The notes: generated by a model not told the origin, from the letters alone. A stretch of DNA of 64,000 nucleotides from Solidesulfovibrio carbinoliphilus subsp. oakridgensis (GCF_000177215.2 NZ_CM001368.1:682001-746000), one strand, 5' to 3'. Positions 17,275 through 26,228 are shown, counted from the first letter of the stretch. Numbers and translations are program-made.

Positions 17275-17916
17275 ATGTACATCAAAACCTTTCGCATGGA
17301 CCCGCTCGGGGTCAACAGCCACCTCGCCTGGACAGGAGACGGCCGGGCCGTGGTCATCGATTGCGGCGGCCGGCCTGGACTGGTGCTCGAGGAGATCGCC
17401 CGGCGGGAGCTGACGCTCACGGCCATTCTTCTCACCCATCTCCACTACGACCACGTGCTCGGCGTGGCCCGGCTGACCCGAGCCACGGGCGCGCCGGTCC
17501 ACGCCAGCGCGGCGGATGCCGGCGTGGCCCAGCCCGGCGGCGACAGCGAGCGGCACCCGGCCGTTCCGGCCTTCGATTTCGAGGACATCGCCCCGGGGCG
17601 GGCCGTTTTTCTCGGCGAACCCTGCCTGGTCCTGCCCGTGCCCGGCCACACGCCCGGGCACTTGGCCTATTTTTTCCCAAAATCCCTCGTCGCCTTCACC
17701 GGGGACACGCTCTTTCGCGGCAGTGTCGGCCGCACCGACGCCCCGGGAGGGAACGGCCCGGGCCTGCTCGCCGCCATCCGGGAGCGTCTGCTGTCCCTGC
17801 CGGACGCGGTAGAGCTTTTTCCCGGGCACGGGCCGCCGACGACCGTTGGCCGGGAAAAGGCTGAAAATCCGTTTTTTGCAACGCCCGTGGCGGCCGCCAA
17901 AGCAGATCTAAAGTGA
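17275..17916 (+). CDS. Metallo-beta-lactamase-fold hydrolase (glyoxalase II-like)
   Basis: 213 residues with a complete set of metal ligands: H55-L-H57-Y-D59-H60, H125 in PGHTPGH, D144 in FTGDTLF and H185 in PGHGPPT. The length and the GDTLFRGSVGRTD segment place it with the short glyoxalase II-like or thioester hydrolases (YcbL type), which act on S-acyl thiols. ATG 17275 is the first start consistent with the family; the AAAGGA upstream is rather distant. The specific substrate is unknown. Confidence 0.88.
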   Translation: MYIKTFRMDPLGVNSHLAWTGDGRAVVIDCGGRPGLVLEEIARRELTLTAILLTHLHYDHVLGVARLTRATGAPVHASAADAGVAQPGGDSERHPAVPAFDFEDIAPGRAVFLGEPCLVLPVPGHTPGHLAYFFPKSLVAFTGDTLFRGSVGRTDAPGGNGPGLLAAIRERLLSLPDAVELFPGHGPPTTVGREKAENPFFATPVAAAKADLK

Positions 17917-17961
17917 AACTTTAACTTCCGCCTGCCTTCCCGAACTCGGCTCCCCCGTTCA

Positions 17962-18006
17962 GGGTTTCCAAAGGGCCAAGCCCTTTGGCCGCCGGAGGCT
18001 TCTTCT
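17962..18006 (+). repeat. Modular GC-rich hairpin element, copy C
   Basis: GGGTTTCCAAAGGGC and GCCCTTTGG arms followed by the tag CCGCCGGAGGCTTCTTC. It lies between two convergent genes (stops at 17916 and 18025) and could serve as a terminator for either. It shares its arm sequence with 26984-27025 and its tag with 176-220 and 51655-51735. Confidence 0.8.
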
Positions 18007-18024
18007 CATACTCTCTGCCGGCAC

Positions 18025-19530
18025 TCAGACACCGTAAATCGCCGCGGCTTTGGCCTTCAAGTGGCGCAGGAGCGGCCCGGCCGTCGGCGCTTTCCCGGTG
18101 GCCGCGGCAATGAGGTCGCGCGGCCGCAAGAGCCGGCCCTTGGCGTGGATGTTCTGGCCGAGCCATTTCAGAAGCGGCGCGAAGTTTCCGGCCGCCATCC
18201 GTCCGGCCAGGTCCGGGATGGCCGTTTCCGCCGCCTCGAACAGGCAGGCGGCGTAGATGTTCCCCAGGCTGTAGGTCGGAAAATAGCCGAACGCGCCCAT
18301 GGACCAGTGGACGTCCTGGAGGCAGCCGGCCGCGTCGTTTGGCGGGGTCAGGCCGAGAATGGCCCGGGACTTCTCGTTCCAGGCCCCGGGCAGGTCGGCC
18401 ACGAGAAGATCGCCGCGAAGAAGCGCCAGTTCCAGCTCGAAACGCAGCACGATGTGCGGGTTGTAGGTCGTCTCGTCGGCATCGACCCGGATGAGCCCGG
18501 GCGCGATGGCCCCGACGGCCCGGAAAACGTCGCTCGGGGCCAAGCCGGCCAGGGTCGGAAAATGCCTGGCCGCCAGCGGCAGAACATGCTCCCAGAAGGG
18601 CAGGGACCGGGCCACCTGGTTCTCCCAGAGCCGGGACTGGGATTCGTGGACGCCGAGAGAAACGAATTCGCCCATGGGCGTGCCGTAACGGTCGTCCGAG
18701 GCGTGGCCCAGGCTGTAGAGGGCGTGTCCGGTCTCGTGAACCGCGCCGAAAAGGGCCTTGGTGAAGTCCGCCTCATCGTAGCGGACCGTGATGCGGGCAT
18801 CGCCCGGCCCGATCAGGGTGGAAAACGGGTGGGCCGAGACGTCCAGGCGCGAAGCGGCGGCGGGCAGGCCGATCAGCGCCGTCACCCGGGCCAGAAAGGC
18901 CTGCTGGTCGGCCTGGGGATACGGCTCGGCCGGCAAGGGGGCGGGAGGTACGGCGCCTTTGACGGCATCGAGCAGGGCCGTTGTCTCGTCGCGGAGTTCG
19001 GCCAGGATCGGGGCGATGGTGGCCACGGTTTCGCCGGGTTCGAAGCCGTCGAGCAGGGCGTCGTAGGGTTCGCCGGCATAGCCGAGGGCCTCGGCCTTTT
19101 GGCGCGACAGGTCGAGCAGGGTGGCGAGATGCGGGGCAAAGGCGGCGAAGGCGTCGTCCTTTCGGGCCAGTTCCCAGGCCCGCTGGCCGGCGCTCGCGGC
19201 CCGGGCCAGGGCCACGGCCAGGCCTTCGGGGATCTTGACGGCCAGGTCGAAATCGCGCCGCCACTCCCGGATGTTGGCCGCCTCGGGGGTGAGCGGATCG
19301 GCCGTCAGGGTCGAGCCTTCGCAGGCGGCCAGCCACTCCCCGATGTGCGGGTCCGTGGCCCGGCGGTGGAGGATGGCGGTCATGGCCCCGATCTGTCCGG
19401 CCCGGCCGGGGTGGGCCGCCGGGGGCAGCATCACCTGCTGGTCCCAGGACAGGAGGCTTACGGAAGAGGCCAGATCGGCCGATGTCCGGCCGTGGGCCGC
19501 AAGGTTCGCATAGGCTTCGTTCGCGTTCAT
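18025..19530 (-). CDS. Carboxypeptidase Taq-type metallopeptidase (family M32)
   Basis: A zinc metallocarboxypeptidase, 501 residues, all-helical. The zinc motif HETGH (AVHETGHALY, about residue 262) and the downstream HESQSRLWEN segment with the third ligand/Glu are intact, as is the Taq-family N-terminal region with LLSWDQQVMLPP. Start ATG 19530 overlaps the stop of the upstream lipoprotein gene (ATGA), so the two are translationally coupled. Broad-specificity C-terminal peptide trimming in the cytoplasm is the family role. Confidence 0.94.
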   Translation of the reverse strand: MNANEAYANLAAHGRTSADLASSVSLLSWDQQVMLPPAAHPGRAGQIGAMTAILHRRATDPHIGEWLAACEGSTLTADPLTPEAANIREWRRDFDLAVKIPEGLAVALARAASAGQRAWELARKDDAFAAFAPHLATLLDLSRQKAEALGYAGEPYDALLDGFEPGETVATIAPILAELRDETTALLDAVKGAVPPAPLPAEPYPQADQQAFLARVTALIGLPAAASRLDVSAHPFSTLIGPGDARITVRYDEADFTKALFGAVHETGHALYSLGHASDDRYGTPMGEFVSLGVHESQSRLWENQVARSLPFWEHVLPLAARHFPTLAGLAPSDVFRAVGAIAPGLIRVDADETTYNPHIVLRFELELALLRGDLLVADLPGAWNEKSRAILGLTPPNDAAGCLQDVHWSMGAFGYFPTYSLGNIYAACLFEAAETAIPDLAGRMAAGNFAPLLKWLGQNIHAKGRLLRPRDLIAAATGKAPTAGPLLRHLKAKAAAIYGV

Positions 19531-20318
19531 GGTTTGGCCTTGCCCGAAGGGGATTTGGCCGGTCCGGCTTTTCTGGCGGCCATCATTTGTTCGTAGAGGG
19601 GTTGATAGAAAAAGCTCACGTCGCCGCCATTCTCGCCGGCGTGGTAGGCGCAGTAGATGTTGACGTCGCCAAGGTTCCAGGCGTGGTAGTATTTTTCCAG
19701 GTTTTCCTGGGTCGGCGGGCCGTAGGTCCTGGTCAGGCCGGCCAGGGCGGCTTTGTAGGCGGCCATGCCGTCGAATTCGAGCCAGACGTGGTAGAACTTG
19801 TCCTTGTAGAACTCGTAAAACGCCTCGCGAATGGGGGCCCCGGCGATATCCCTGGGGCCGCGGGGCCACAGGCAGGTGGTCACGGACGCGGCCTGGTCCA
19901 CCTCATAGGCGGCCAGTCCGGGGTTGGACGTGGCCGACACGCCCCAGGCCAGTCCGGCAAAGCCCGTGGGCGGGGCGCCGGGAGTCCCGCTCGCGTCGCC
20001 AAGGGCGGACGGCGCGGGCTGGCTTGCGGCAGGCGCCGCGCCGGCAGCGGCGGGGGGGACGGCCGCGACACCGGGGCTGGCCGGGGCGACGGGGCTTGGC
20101 GTCTTGGGGGCTCCCGGCAGCGGTGCGCCCATGACCACGGAAAGGGGCCTGCTCACGGCCGGGGCCGGCGGGGCGGCCCTGGCCGGGGAGGCGGACGCGG
20201 TTTGGCCGGTTGTCTTGGCGGCAGCGGCGGAAGGCGCTGTCCGTTTGGCCGGGGCGCAGGCGGCGGTGGCCAGGACAAGGATCAGAAGGACGGCGAAACG
20301 GACGGGCAGACGGGGCAT
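19527..20318 (-). CDS. Lipoprotein with Ala/Pro-rich linker and unknown C-terminal domain
   Basis: 263 residues beginning at ATG 20318 behind GGAG. The signal peptide ends in a lipobox with Cys21 (LATAAC). Residues about 22-115 are low-complexity Ala/Pro/Ser. The C-terminal domain (about 118-250) contains FAGLAWGVSA, the paired Cys segment VTTCLWPRG, and FYEFYKDKFYHVWLEFDG. The last resembles small periplasmic domains that sense or process substrates by length; no function assigned. It shares an ATGA overlap with the M32 peptidase gene. Confidence 0.82.
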   Translation of the reverse strand: MPRLPVRFAVLLILVLATAACAPAKRTAPSAAAAKTTGQTASASPARAAPPAPAVSRPLSVVMGAPLPGAPKTPSPVAPASPGVAAVPPAAAGAAPAASQPAPSALGDASGTPGAPPTGFAGLAWGVSATSNPGLAAYEVDQAASVTTCLWPRGPRDIAGAPIREAFYEFYKDKFYHVWLEFDGMAAYKAALAGLTRTYGPPTQENLEKYYHAWNLGDVNIYCAYHAGENGGDVSFFYQPLYEQMMAARKAGPAKSPSGKAKP

Positions 20319-20493
20319 GCGATTCTCCGGACAGGATCGTGGTGTTGCCGTCTGCATAGCCAAAGCCCGGAGGAAAGGAAAGGGAGGGCCGTCCTGGGGG
20401 CCACGGCCGTTCGTGACCCTGGGCCGTCGCTTTACGCCGGCCGGGGCTTGGACTAGAAAATAGCCCGTCGTTTCGCAACCAAAGGAGTGTTCT

Positions 20494-20844
20494 ATGAAGA
20501 TCATGGACTACCGCGACGCGCCGGCCCGGGAACTGACGTCCGCCACCATGCGCGGGGTCACGGGCCGGGTGGTCGTCGGCAAGGCCGACGGGGCGGACAA
20601 CTTCTGCATGCGGGTGATCGAGGTGGCCCCGGGCGGCGTCATCCCGCCCCACCGTCACCCCTGGGAACACGAGCAGTTCGTCCACGCCGGCCGGGGACGG
20701 ATGCGCCACGACGGCCAGTGGACCGACATCGGCCCCGGCACCGTCCTTTTCGTGCCCGGAGACGCGGAGCACCACATCGAAAATACCGGCGACACGCCGT
20801 TGGTCATCGTCTGCCTGGTGCCCGCCGGTCCGCCGGAACTGTAG
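20494..20844 (+). CDS. Single-domain cupin protein
   Basis: 116 residues forming one cupin barrel. Motif 1 is G-x5-H-x-H in GGVIPPHRHPWEHEQFVHAG, with a possible metal site from HRH and E; motif 2 is PGDAEHHIEN. Start ATG 20494 follows AAAGGAG. Such small cupins often bind a metal or small ligand, but the reaction cannot be inferred. It is divergent from the lipoprotein gene and convergent with modA. Confidence 0.9.
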   Translation: MKIMDYRDAPARELTSATMRGVTGRVVVGKADGADNFCMRVIEVAPGGVIPPHRHPWEHEQFVHAGRGRMRHDGQWTDIGPGTVLFVPGDAEHHIENTGDTPLVIVCLVPAGPPEL

Positions 20845-20870
20845 GCTGTCGAAAAGTGGGCGAAACGGCC

Positions 20871-21617
20871 CTAGGGTGCGGTGAATCCGAATCTGGCCAG
20901 GATCGCCCGGGCCTCGGGCGTGACCAGGAAGGCCAGGAAGGCGGCCGCGCCTCGGGGGTCTTTTGCCCGGGCCGCGACCGCCCCGGCATAGGCCACCGGC
21001 GGGGAGAGCGGCAGGGTCGCGGCCACGGCCACATCCTTGCCGGCGACGGCCGCGTCCGTGGCGTAGACGAACCCGGCGTCCAGTTCGCCCTGGGCCAGGG
21101 CGGCCAGGACATGGCGCACGGACGGGTAGTAGACGAGCTTGGAGGCCAGGGCGAAGGTGAGCGCCTTTTGCTGCAGGGCCCGCTTGGCATAGCGCCCGGC
21201 CGGGACGGATTCCGGGTTGCCGATGCCGATACGGCGCACCCCGCCCATGGCCAGGGAGTCAAGCCCGGCCACACGGCCCGGATTGCCGACGGGAACGGCC
21301 AGAACGAGGGTGTTGCCCGCGAAAACCGTGCGCGTCCCCGGCTCCACGCGATGCCTGTTCACGGCCGCGCCCATGGTGTCGATGTCGGCGCTCAAAAACA
21401 CATCGCAGGCCTCGCCCGCGTCCAGACGGGACAGGAGCGCGCCCGAAGCGGCAAAGGCCGGCCGCACCGTGGTGCCGGGATGGAGTCGTTCGAAGTCTCC
21501 TTTGAGAGCCGCGACGACATCGGTCAGGCTGGCGGCGGCAAAGACCGTCAGTTCGCCGGCCCGGGCGGGCAGGGCCATGGCCAGAAGCAGGAGGGCTGCG
21601 GCGACGAGTCGGTGCAT
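20871..21617 (-). CDS. modA: Molybdate/tungstate ABC transporter substrate-binding protein
   Basis: Periplasmic type II binding protein for molybdate or tungstate. It has a signal peptide (residues 1-20, MHRLVAAALLLLAMALPARA) and the ModA opening ELTVFAAASLTDVV. Further signatures are the oxyanion-contact segment ASGALLSRLDAGEACDVFLSAD and the GIGNPESVPAGRYAK segment. 248 residues, normal length. No modB or modC is adjacent, so it must work with a permease encoded elsewhere, if it is functional. Confidence 0.93.
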   Translation of the reverse strand: MHRLVAAALLLLAMALPARAGELTVFAAASLTDVVAALKGDFERLHPGTTVRPAFAASGALLSRLDAGEACDVFLSADIDTMGAAVNRHRVEPGTRTVFAGNTLVLAVPVGNPGRVAGLDSLAMGGVRRIGIGNPESVPAGRYAKRALQQKALTFALASKLVYYPSVRHVLAALAQGELDAGFVYATDAAVAGKDVAVAATLPLSPPVAYAGAVAARAKDPRGAAAFLAFLVTPEARAILARFGFTAP

Positions 21618-21766
21618 GTCCGGTTCCTTTTCCCCAAGGTTGCCGGGATGCTATCCGACTTCGGCCCAAACGGAAAGCCCCGGAGGTGCCAGCCCTGGGC
21701 CTGGAAGCGTCCGGGGACAGGAAGGCCCGGCGGCTGGGGCAGGGAGGAAAGGGGCAGAGGCGGGCG

Positions 21767-22639
21767 TCAGTATATTTCCGGGTTGCGGCGATTGTAATCG
21801 CAGTAGGCCACCACGGCATTGCGCGTCCGTTTCGCCACGTACAAGGCCTGGTCCGCCCGCTGCACCAGCATGGTCTTGTCCAGCGAATCGATGGGACAGG
21901 TGGCGATGCCGATGCTGACCGTCACGTGGCCAAGATCCTTGCCGGCGAATAAAATCCGCTGCTTTTCAATAGCCGTGCGCAGGCGCTCCGCCGCATTGGC
22001 CGCATCCTTGCGGGTCGTCAAGGGCAGGATGACGGCGAATTCCTCGCCCCCGTACCGGGTCACCTTGTCGTAGGCCCGGCCGATGCGGGTCAGCACGTCG
22101 GCCACGATTTTGAGGACCTCGTCCCCGGCCTGATGGCCGTTGGTGTCGTTGAAACGCTTGAAGTGGTCGATATCGATCATGAGCAGGGAAAAGGGCGAGC
22201 CGAACCGGCGGAATTTTTCGCTTTCCTGGTGCATCTGCTGGTTGAAGTACCGGCGGTTGAAAAGCCCGGTCAATTCATCCTTGTCCGCGCTGTTTTCCTT
22301 TTCCTTGAGCTGCCACTCCTCGATGAGAACCGGATTTTTGATATATTTGATGACATTGATAAAATAGTCGTAACAGGCGACGCAGAAGCCGATGTCGCGG
22401 CCCACGGCCTTGGACAAGGCCTGCATATGGCTGATCACGTTGATGAGATGCTGCTGGGCGATGCGCGGCGGAACCTGAATGCGGGTCAACTGGTAGATGA
22501 TCTTGGAATAGACCTCGTTTCCGTATTTCTTTTCAAGTTTTACCAGGTAATCGTTATGCTTGGGGGCCTGTTTCTTGATGTTGAAGACTTCGGCTTCGAT
22601 GGTTTGCAAGATGCTGTTTTGTTTGGCCATTAGCTGCAT
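21767..22639 (-). CDS. Diguanylate cyclase (GGDEF) with an uncharacterised helical N-terminal sensor
   Basis: Makes cyclic di-GMP from two GTP. The C-terminal GGDEF domain (about residues 118-285) has an intact GGEEF active site (197-201). An RxxD inhibitory site (R188-A-Y-D191) lies exactly five residues upstream, so product inhibition is expected. The N-terminal 115 residues are helical and cytoplasmic and match no domain I recognise. Start chosen at ATG 22639 (MQLMAKQNS) because GGAG lies just upstream; an in-frame ATG at 22729 has no ribosome site. GC content is visibly lower than in neighbours. Confidence 0.9.
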   Translation of the reverse strand: MQLMAKQNSILQTIEAEVFNIKKQAPKHNDYLVKLEKKYGNEVYSKIIYQLTRIQVPPRIAQQHLINVISHMQALSKAVGRDIGFCVACYDYFINVIKYIKNPVLIEEWQLKEKENSADKDELTGLFNRRYFNQQMHQESEKFRRFGSPFSLLMIDIDHFKRFNDTNGHQAGDEVLKIVADVLTRIGRAYDKVTRYGGEEFAVILPLTTRKDAANAAERLRTAIEKQRILFAGKDLGHVTVSIGIATCPIDSLDKTMLVQRADQALYVAKRTRNAVVAYCDYNRRNPEIY

Positions 22640-23171
22640 ATTTTCTCCAAGTCCTGGCAATTGCAGGCAAATCATGCCCATACTGATGAACATGATAAAT
22701 GCAGCATCCGTGCCTAGGGTAATCCACATTATTTTTTGAGTTTATTTTGTAGCGACAGGCCGATATGTAAAAAATCCCTGTGTGAGGCATCGGATTTATT
22801 CACAGTCGGCCGGCGGTCGGCAGGCGTCGGCGTCGGCGCGGCAATGACCGGCTTTTCGATATTTTTTGACTCCCGGCCTTCTGCGGCTGGAGCGATTCCG
22901 AAAAACGACTCTTCCTTTCCGGCAAGCCCCGCTGCGTCCTGCGGCAACCTCCTCGTTACATCCGGCATGACTGGCGGCAAGCGGCGGGGGGCTGGCCGCG
23001 CCCGCACCTGGCCCGTGAGCCCTGTTTTCTCAAAAAATAGCTTTTTGGCAGCCTACAAGGTTGCCATCCCTTGCTTCTTCGTGCTACGAAATAAATAACG
23101 TTGCGACTAAATGGCTACGTCAAGAAAAAAGTGATACTGCGAAGGCAGCAACCCACAAGCGAGGAGACTTC
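22640..23171. other. Gene-free, AT-richer intergenic region upstream of the nickel transporter
   Basis: About 530 bases between the divergent cyclase and nikK genes. The left part (22640-22760) is AT-rich and probably holds the cyclase promoter. The middle is GC-rich with no supported gene. At 23047-23065 lies an imperfect hairpin (GGCAGCC / GGTTGCC), and at 23078-23090 a short palindrome. No cobalamin or NiCo riboswitch consensus could be recognised. Confidence 0.5.
23078..23090 (+). promoter_or_regulatory. Candidate operator upstream of nikK
   Basis: The palindrome TTCGT-GCT-ACGAA lies 82 bases before the nikK start. A TTGCTT (23071-23076) and a TAAATA (23092-23097) flank it with a short 15-base gap, so it could lie within a promoter. 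Whether it is a NikR site is unknown; it does not match the well-known enterobacterial NikR operator. Confidence 0.35.
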
Positions 23172-23954
23172 ATGGCAGGTATATCCCGGACAATCCTGGC
23201 TCTGGCGGTGGTGGGCCTTTGGGCCGCGCCGGCCCTGGCCCATTTCGGCATGGTCATTCCTTCCCAGGACGTGGTGACGGACAAGGGCAAGGCGACTGTG
23301 GGGCTGACGGTTTCTTTTTCCCACCCCATGGAAGGCAACGGCATGGACATGGCCAAACCCAAGGCCTTTGGCGTGAAAAGCGGAGACCAGACGACAGATC
23401 TGCTCGGGACGCTCAAGCCCGCCAAGGTCCTGGACCACGCGGGCTGGGCCGGGGAATATGTCTTCAAGCGTCCGGGCGTGGGCACGTTTTTCGTGGTGCC
23501 CGAACCCTATTTCGAGCCGGCCGAGGACAAGTATATCGAGCACATCACCAAGGTGGTGGTGCCGGCCTTTGGTGAGGAGGAGGGCTGGGACGAGCCGGTG
23601 GGGCTTCCGGCCGAGATCGTGCCGCTGACCCGGCCTTTCGGCAACTATGCGGGCAACGTGTTCACGGGCAAGGTCCTAGTGGACGGCAAGCCGGCCGCCG
23701 GCGTCACGGTGGAAGTGGAATACGACAACAAGGACAAGGCCTATGAGGCCCCCAACGAATACCTGACGACCCAGGTGGTCAAGACCGACGCGAACGGCGT
23801 CTTCAGCTATGCCGTTCCCTTTTCCGGCTGGTGGGGCTTTGCCGCCCTGACCGACGCGCCCGAGACCATCCAGAAGGACGGCGCGGCCAAGAAGGTGGAG
23901 CGCGGGGCCGTGCTGTGGACCAAGTTCCTTGAGCCCAAGCGCAAGAAGAAGTAG
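23172..23954 (+). CDS. nikK: Periplasmic component of nickel ECF transporter (DUF4198, NikK-like)
   Basis: 260 residues with a signal peptide (MAGISRTILALAVVGLWAAPALA); the mature protein begins at or next to a histidine (AHFGMVIPS). DUF4198 proteins of this kind precede CbiM/NikM-type transporters, and here the gene heads a five-gene cluster with nikM, nikL, nikQ and nikO. The C-terminal part (about 160-250) looks like a carboxypeptidase-regulatory-type beta domain (GKVLVDGKPAAGVTVEVEY...TDANGVFSYAVPFSGWWGF). GAGGAG precedes ATG 23172. Nickel rather than cobalt is inferred from the presence of both NikK and NikL types. Confidence 0.88.
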   Translation: MAGISRTILALAVVGLWAAPALAHFGMVIPSQDVVTDKGKATVGLTVSFSHPMEGNGMDMAKPKAFGVKSGDQTTDLLGTLKPAKVLDHAGWAGEYVFKRPGVGTFFVVPEPYFEPAEDKYIEHITKVVVPAFGEEEGWDEPVGLPAEIVPLTRPFGNYAGNVFTGKVLVDGKPAAGVTVEVEYDNKDKAYEAPNEYLTTQVVKTDANGVFSYAVPFSGWWGFAALTDAPETIQKDGAAKKVERGAVLWTKFLEPKRKKK

Positions 23955-24067
23955 GCTGACCGGATTTGCACGGGGCTGATCCCCTGCGCCGCTGGCGAGA
24001 GCCGGCCGGGCTACCGTCCGGCCGGCTCTCGCGCCGCCAACCCCAACGCCAAGGCAGGCAGTCTGGC

Positions 24068-24676
24068 ATGCACATTTCCGAAGGGGTCCTTTCCGGGCCC
24101 GTCCTGGCCGGGGGCTGGGCCCTGGCCGCCGCCGGCACGGCCCTTGGCCTGCGGCGCCTGGACTACGACCGGCTGATGACGGTGGCCATCCTTGCTGCCG
24201 CCTTTTTCGTGGCCTCGCTCATCCATGTCCCCATCGGGCCGGTCAGCGTGCATTTGATCCTAAACGGCCTGCTCGGCGCGATCCTGGGCCCGGCCGCCTT
24301 TCCGGCCATCTGCATCGCCCTGCTGTTGCAGGCCGTGCTCTTCCAGTTCGGGGGCTTGGTGGTCCTTGGCGTCAACACCGTGGACATGGCTTTGCCGGCC
24401 ATCCTGTGCTTCCTGGCCTTTGGCCCGCTCCTTCGGGCCGGCGGCCGGAAGCGGGCCGTGGGCGCCTTTTGCTGTGGCTTTTTTGCGGTCCTGCTGGCGG
24501 GAAGCCTGACCGCCCTGGCCCTGGCCCTGTCCGGCGAGGCCTTTGCCGCCACGGCCAAGGTCATCCTGCTGGCCCATGTGCCCATCATGTTGATCGAGGG
24601 CGTGTTGACCGCCATGGCCGTGGCCTTCGTGGCCAGGGTCCGGCCTGAAATGCTCCATATCCGTCTGGCCGGCTGA
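24068..24676 (+). CDS. nikM: Nickel/cobalt ECF transporter substrate-specific membrane protein (CbiM/NikM)
   Basis: 202-residue integral membrane S-component with about six to seven helices. It begins MHISEGVLSGPVLAGG; in this family the N-terminal Met-His amide and side chains form the metal site, so this exact start (24068) is required even though the ribosome site is weak. IHVPIGPVSVHLILNGLLGAILG and QAVLFQFGGLVVLGVNTVDMALP are family hallmarks. It lies 113 bases after nikK and 20 bases before nikL. Confidence 0.93.
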   Translation: MHISEGVLSGPVLAGGWALAAAGTALGLRRLDYDRLMTVAILAAAFFVASLIHVPIGPVSVHLILNGLLGAILGPAAFPAICIALLLQAVLFQFGGLVVLGVNTVDMALPAILCFLAFGPLLRAGGRKRAVGAFCCGFFAVLLAGSLTALALALSGEAFAATAKVILLAHVPIMLIEGVLTAMAVAFVARVRPEMLHIRLAG

Positions 24677-24696
24677 GGCCCGCCAAGGAGGTTTTC

Positions 24697-25452
24697 ATGC
24701 GCCTGACGCAGTTTGACGGCCCGGCCTTGCTGGTTGCGGCCGCGATCCTTTTGCTGCTGCCGGCCGGGGCTCGTGCCCACCGCGTCAACGTCTTCGCCTA
24801 CGTCGAGGGCGACACCGTCCATGTCGAGTGCGGTTACAGCCGGTCGGACCGGGTCCGGTTCGGGGACATCGAAGTGGCCGATCCGGCCACCAAAGAGGTT
24901 TTCCTGACCGGCAAGACCGACGACAAAGGCAATTTCAGCTTCCCGGTCCCGCCGGCGGCCCGGGCACGGCACGCGGATCTCCAGATCCTCCTGCGGGCCG
25001 GGGAGGGCCATCAAAACGACTGGATGGTCAAGGCCGAGGAATATCTGACGGCCACGCCTGGGGCCTCGGCGCTGCCCCTCCAGCCCACGGCGCCTCCGGC
25101 GTCCACGGAGGCCCCTGCCTCCGGACCGCTGCCCGCCCAGCCCGCCGTGCCGGTGGCAACGGCCGCGCCATCCCCGGCCGGGTCCGCCGTCCCGTCCGGC
25201 GGGGTCCCGGCGATTGCGCCCGGACCGGCCTCCGTCCCGGCGGCCGCGGCTGTGCCCATGGATCCGGTCGCCTTGCAGGCCGTGGTGGAGGCGGCGGTGG
25301 AGAAAAAAATCGCCCCCATCCGTAAGATGCTTCTGGACCAGCAGGAGAAGGGGCCGGGCCTGACGGAAATCGCCGGTGGCATCGGCTACCTGGTGGGGCT
25401 GGCCGGCCTGCTCGCCTACGCCAGAAGCCGCAAGGCCGGCCCGGGCGCATGA
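24697..25452 (+). CDS. nikL: Nickel ECF transporter accessory protein (NikL-like)
   Basis: 251 residues: signal peptide or N-terminal membrane anchor (residues 1-28, ending GARA) and a periplasmic beta domain opening with His (AHRVNVFAYVEGDTVHVECGYS). A Pro/Ala-rich linker (about 130-190), a charged helix (VVEAAVEKKIAPIRKMLL) and a C-terminal membrane segment (IGYLVGLAGLLAYARS) follow. This architecture and position between nikM and nikQ match NikL of deltaproteobacterial nickel transporters. AAGGAGG precedes the start; the stop overlaps nikQ (ATGA). Confidence 0.85.
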   Translation: MRLTQFDGPALLVAAAILLLLPAGARAHRVNVFAYVEGDTVHVECGYSRSDRVRFGDIEVADPATKEVFLTGKTDDKGNFSFPVPPAARARHADLQILLRAGEGHQNDWMVKAEEYLTATPGASALPLQPTAPPASTEAPASGPLPAQPAVPVATAAPSPAGSAVPSGGVPAIAPGPASVPAAAAVPMDPVALQAVVEAAVEKKIAPIRKMLLDQQEKGPGLTEIAGGIGYLVGLAGLLAYARSRKAGPGA

Positions 25453-26228
25453 TCGACGAACCGCTCACCCAGGGAGCTTCCCGCATCCACGCCCTGGATC
25501 CGCGCCACAGGCTCGTAGCCTGCCTGGGGCTGTCCCTGGCCGCCGTCCTTGCCGTCACCCCGGCCGCGCCGCTTGTGGTCCTGGCCGTGGGCCTGGTGCT
25601 CACGGCCGCGGCCCGCCCCCCGGCCGTCGTGGTGTGGAAGCGATTTTGTGCGGTCAATTTTTTCGTGGCGTTTTTGTGGGTGATCCTGCCGCTGACCACC
25701 CCGGGCGCGCCGGCCTGGACGCTCCCGGGGCCGGGCGGCCTCGCATTGACCCGGGAGGGCGTGCATCTGGCCACGCTCATTACCCTCAAAACCAACGCCG
25801 TCTTTTTCTGCCTCGTGCCCCTGCTCGCCACCATCCCGGTCCCGGCCCTGGGCCGGGCCATGACCGCCCTTGGCGTGCCGGCCAAGTTCTCGTTCCTCTT
25901 TCTTTTCACCTACCGCTATCTCCATGTCATTGCCGAGGAATACGCCCGTCTGGCCACGGCGGCCCGACTTCGCGGCTTTGTGCCGGCCACCGACGGCCGG
26001 ACCTACCGGACCTACGCCGCCCTGGTGGCCATGGTCCTGGTGCGCAGTTACGACCGGTCCCAGCGGGTCTACCAGTCCATGCTCCTGCGCGGGTTCGCCG
26101 GCGTTTTTCCGAGCCTCGACCGGTTCAAGTCCGGCCGGGGAGACGCGATTTTTCTCGCCCTGGCCCTGGCCGTGGCCGCAGGCGCGGGGAGTCTCGATTT
26201 TTTTCTTTCAGGGAGGGGACATGGCTGA
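25449..26228 (+). CDS. nikQ: Nickel/cobalt ECF transporter transmembrane protein (CbiQ/NikQ, T component)
   Basis: 259-residue membrane protein with about five helices that couples the ATPase to the substrate-binding subunit. The two coupling-helix signatures of ECF T components are seen as AARLRG (residues near 170) and LLRGF (near 220). It begins in an ATGA overlap with nikL and shares 8 bases with nikO, so the last three genes are translationally coupled. Confidence 0.92.
   Translation: MIDEPLTQGASRIHALDPRHRLVACLGLSLAAVLAVTPAAPLVVLAVGLVLTAAARPPAVVVWKRFCAVNFFVAFLWVILPLTTPGAPAWTLPGPGGLALTREGVHLATLITLKTNAVFFCLVPLLATIPVPALGRAMTALGVPAKFSFLFLFTYRYLHVIAEEYARLATAARLRGFVPATDGRTYRTYAALVAMVLVRSYDRSQRVYQSMLLRGFAGVFPSLDRFKSGRGDAIFLALALAVAAGAGSLDFFLSGRGHG

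Noticed and set aside
22640-23171. Cobalamin or nickel-cobalt riboswitch before nikK
   Set aside because: No recognisable conserved box; only a short imperfect hairpin and a 13-base dyad were found.
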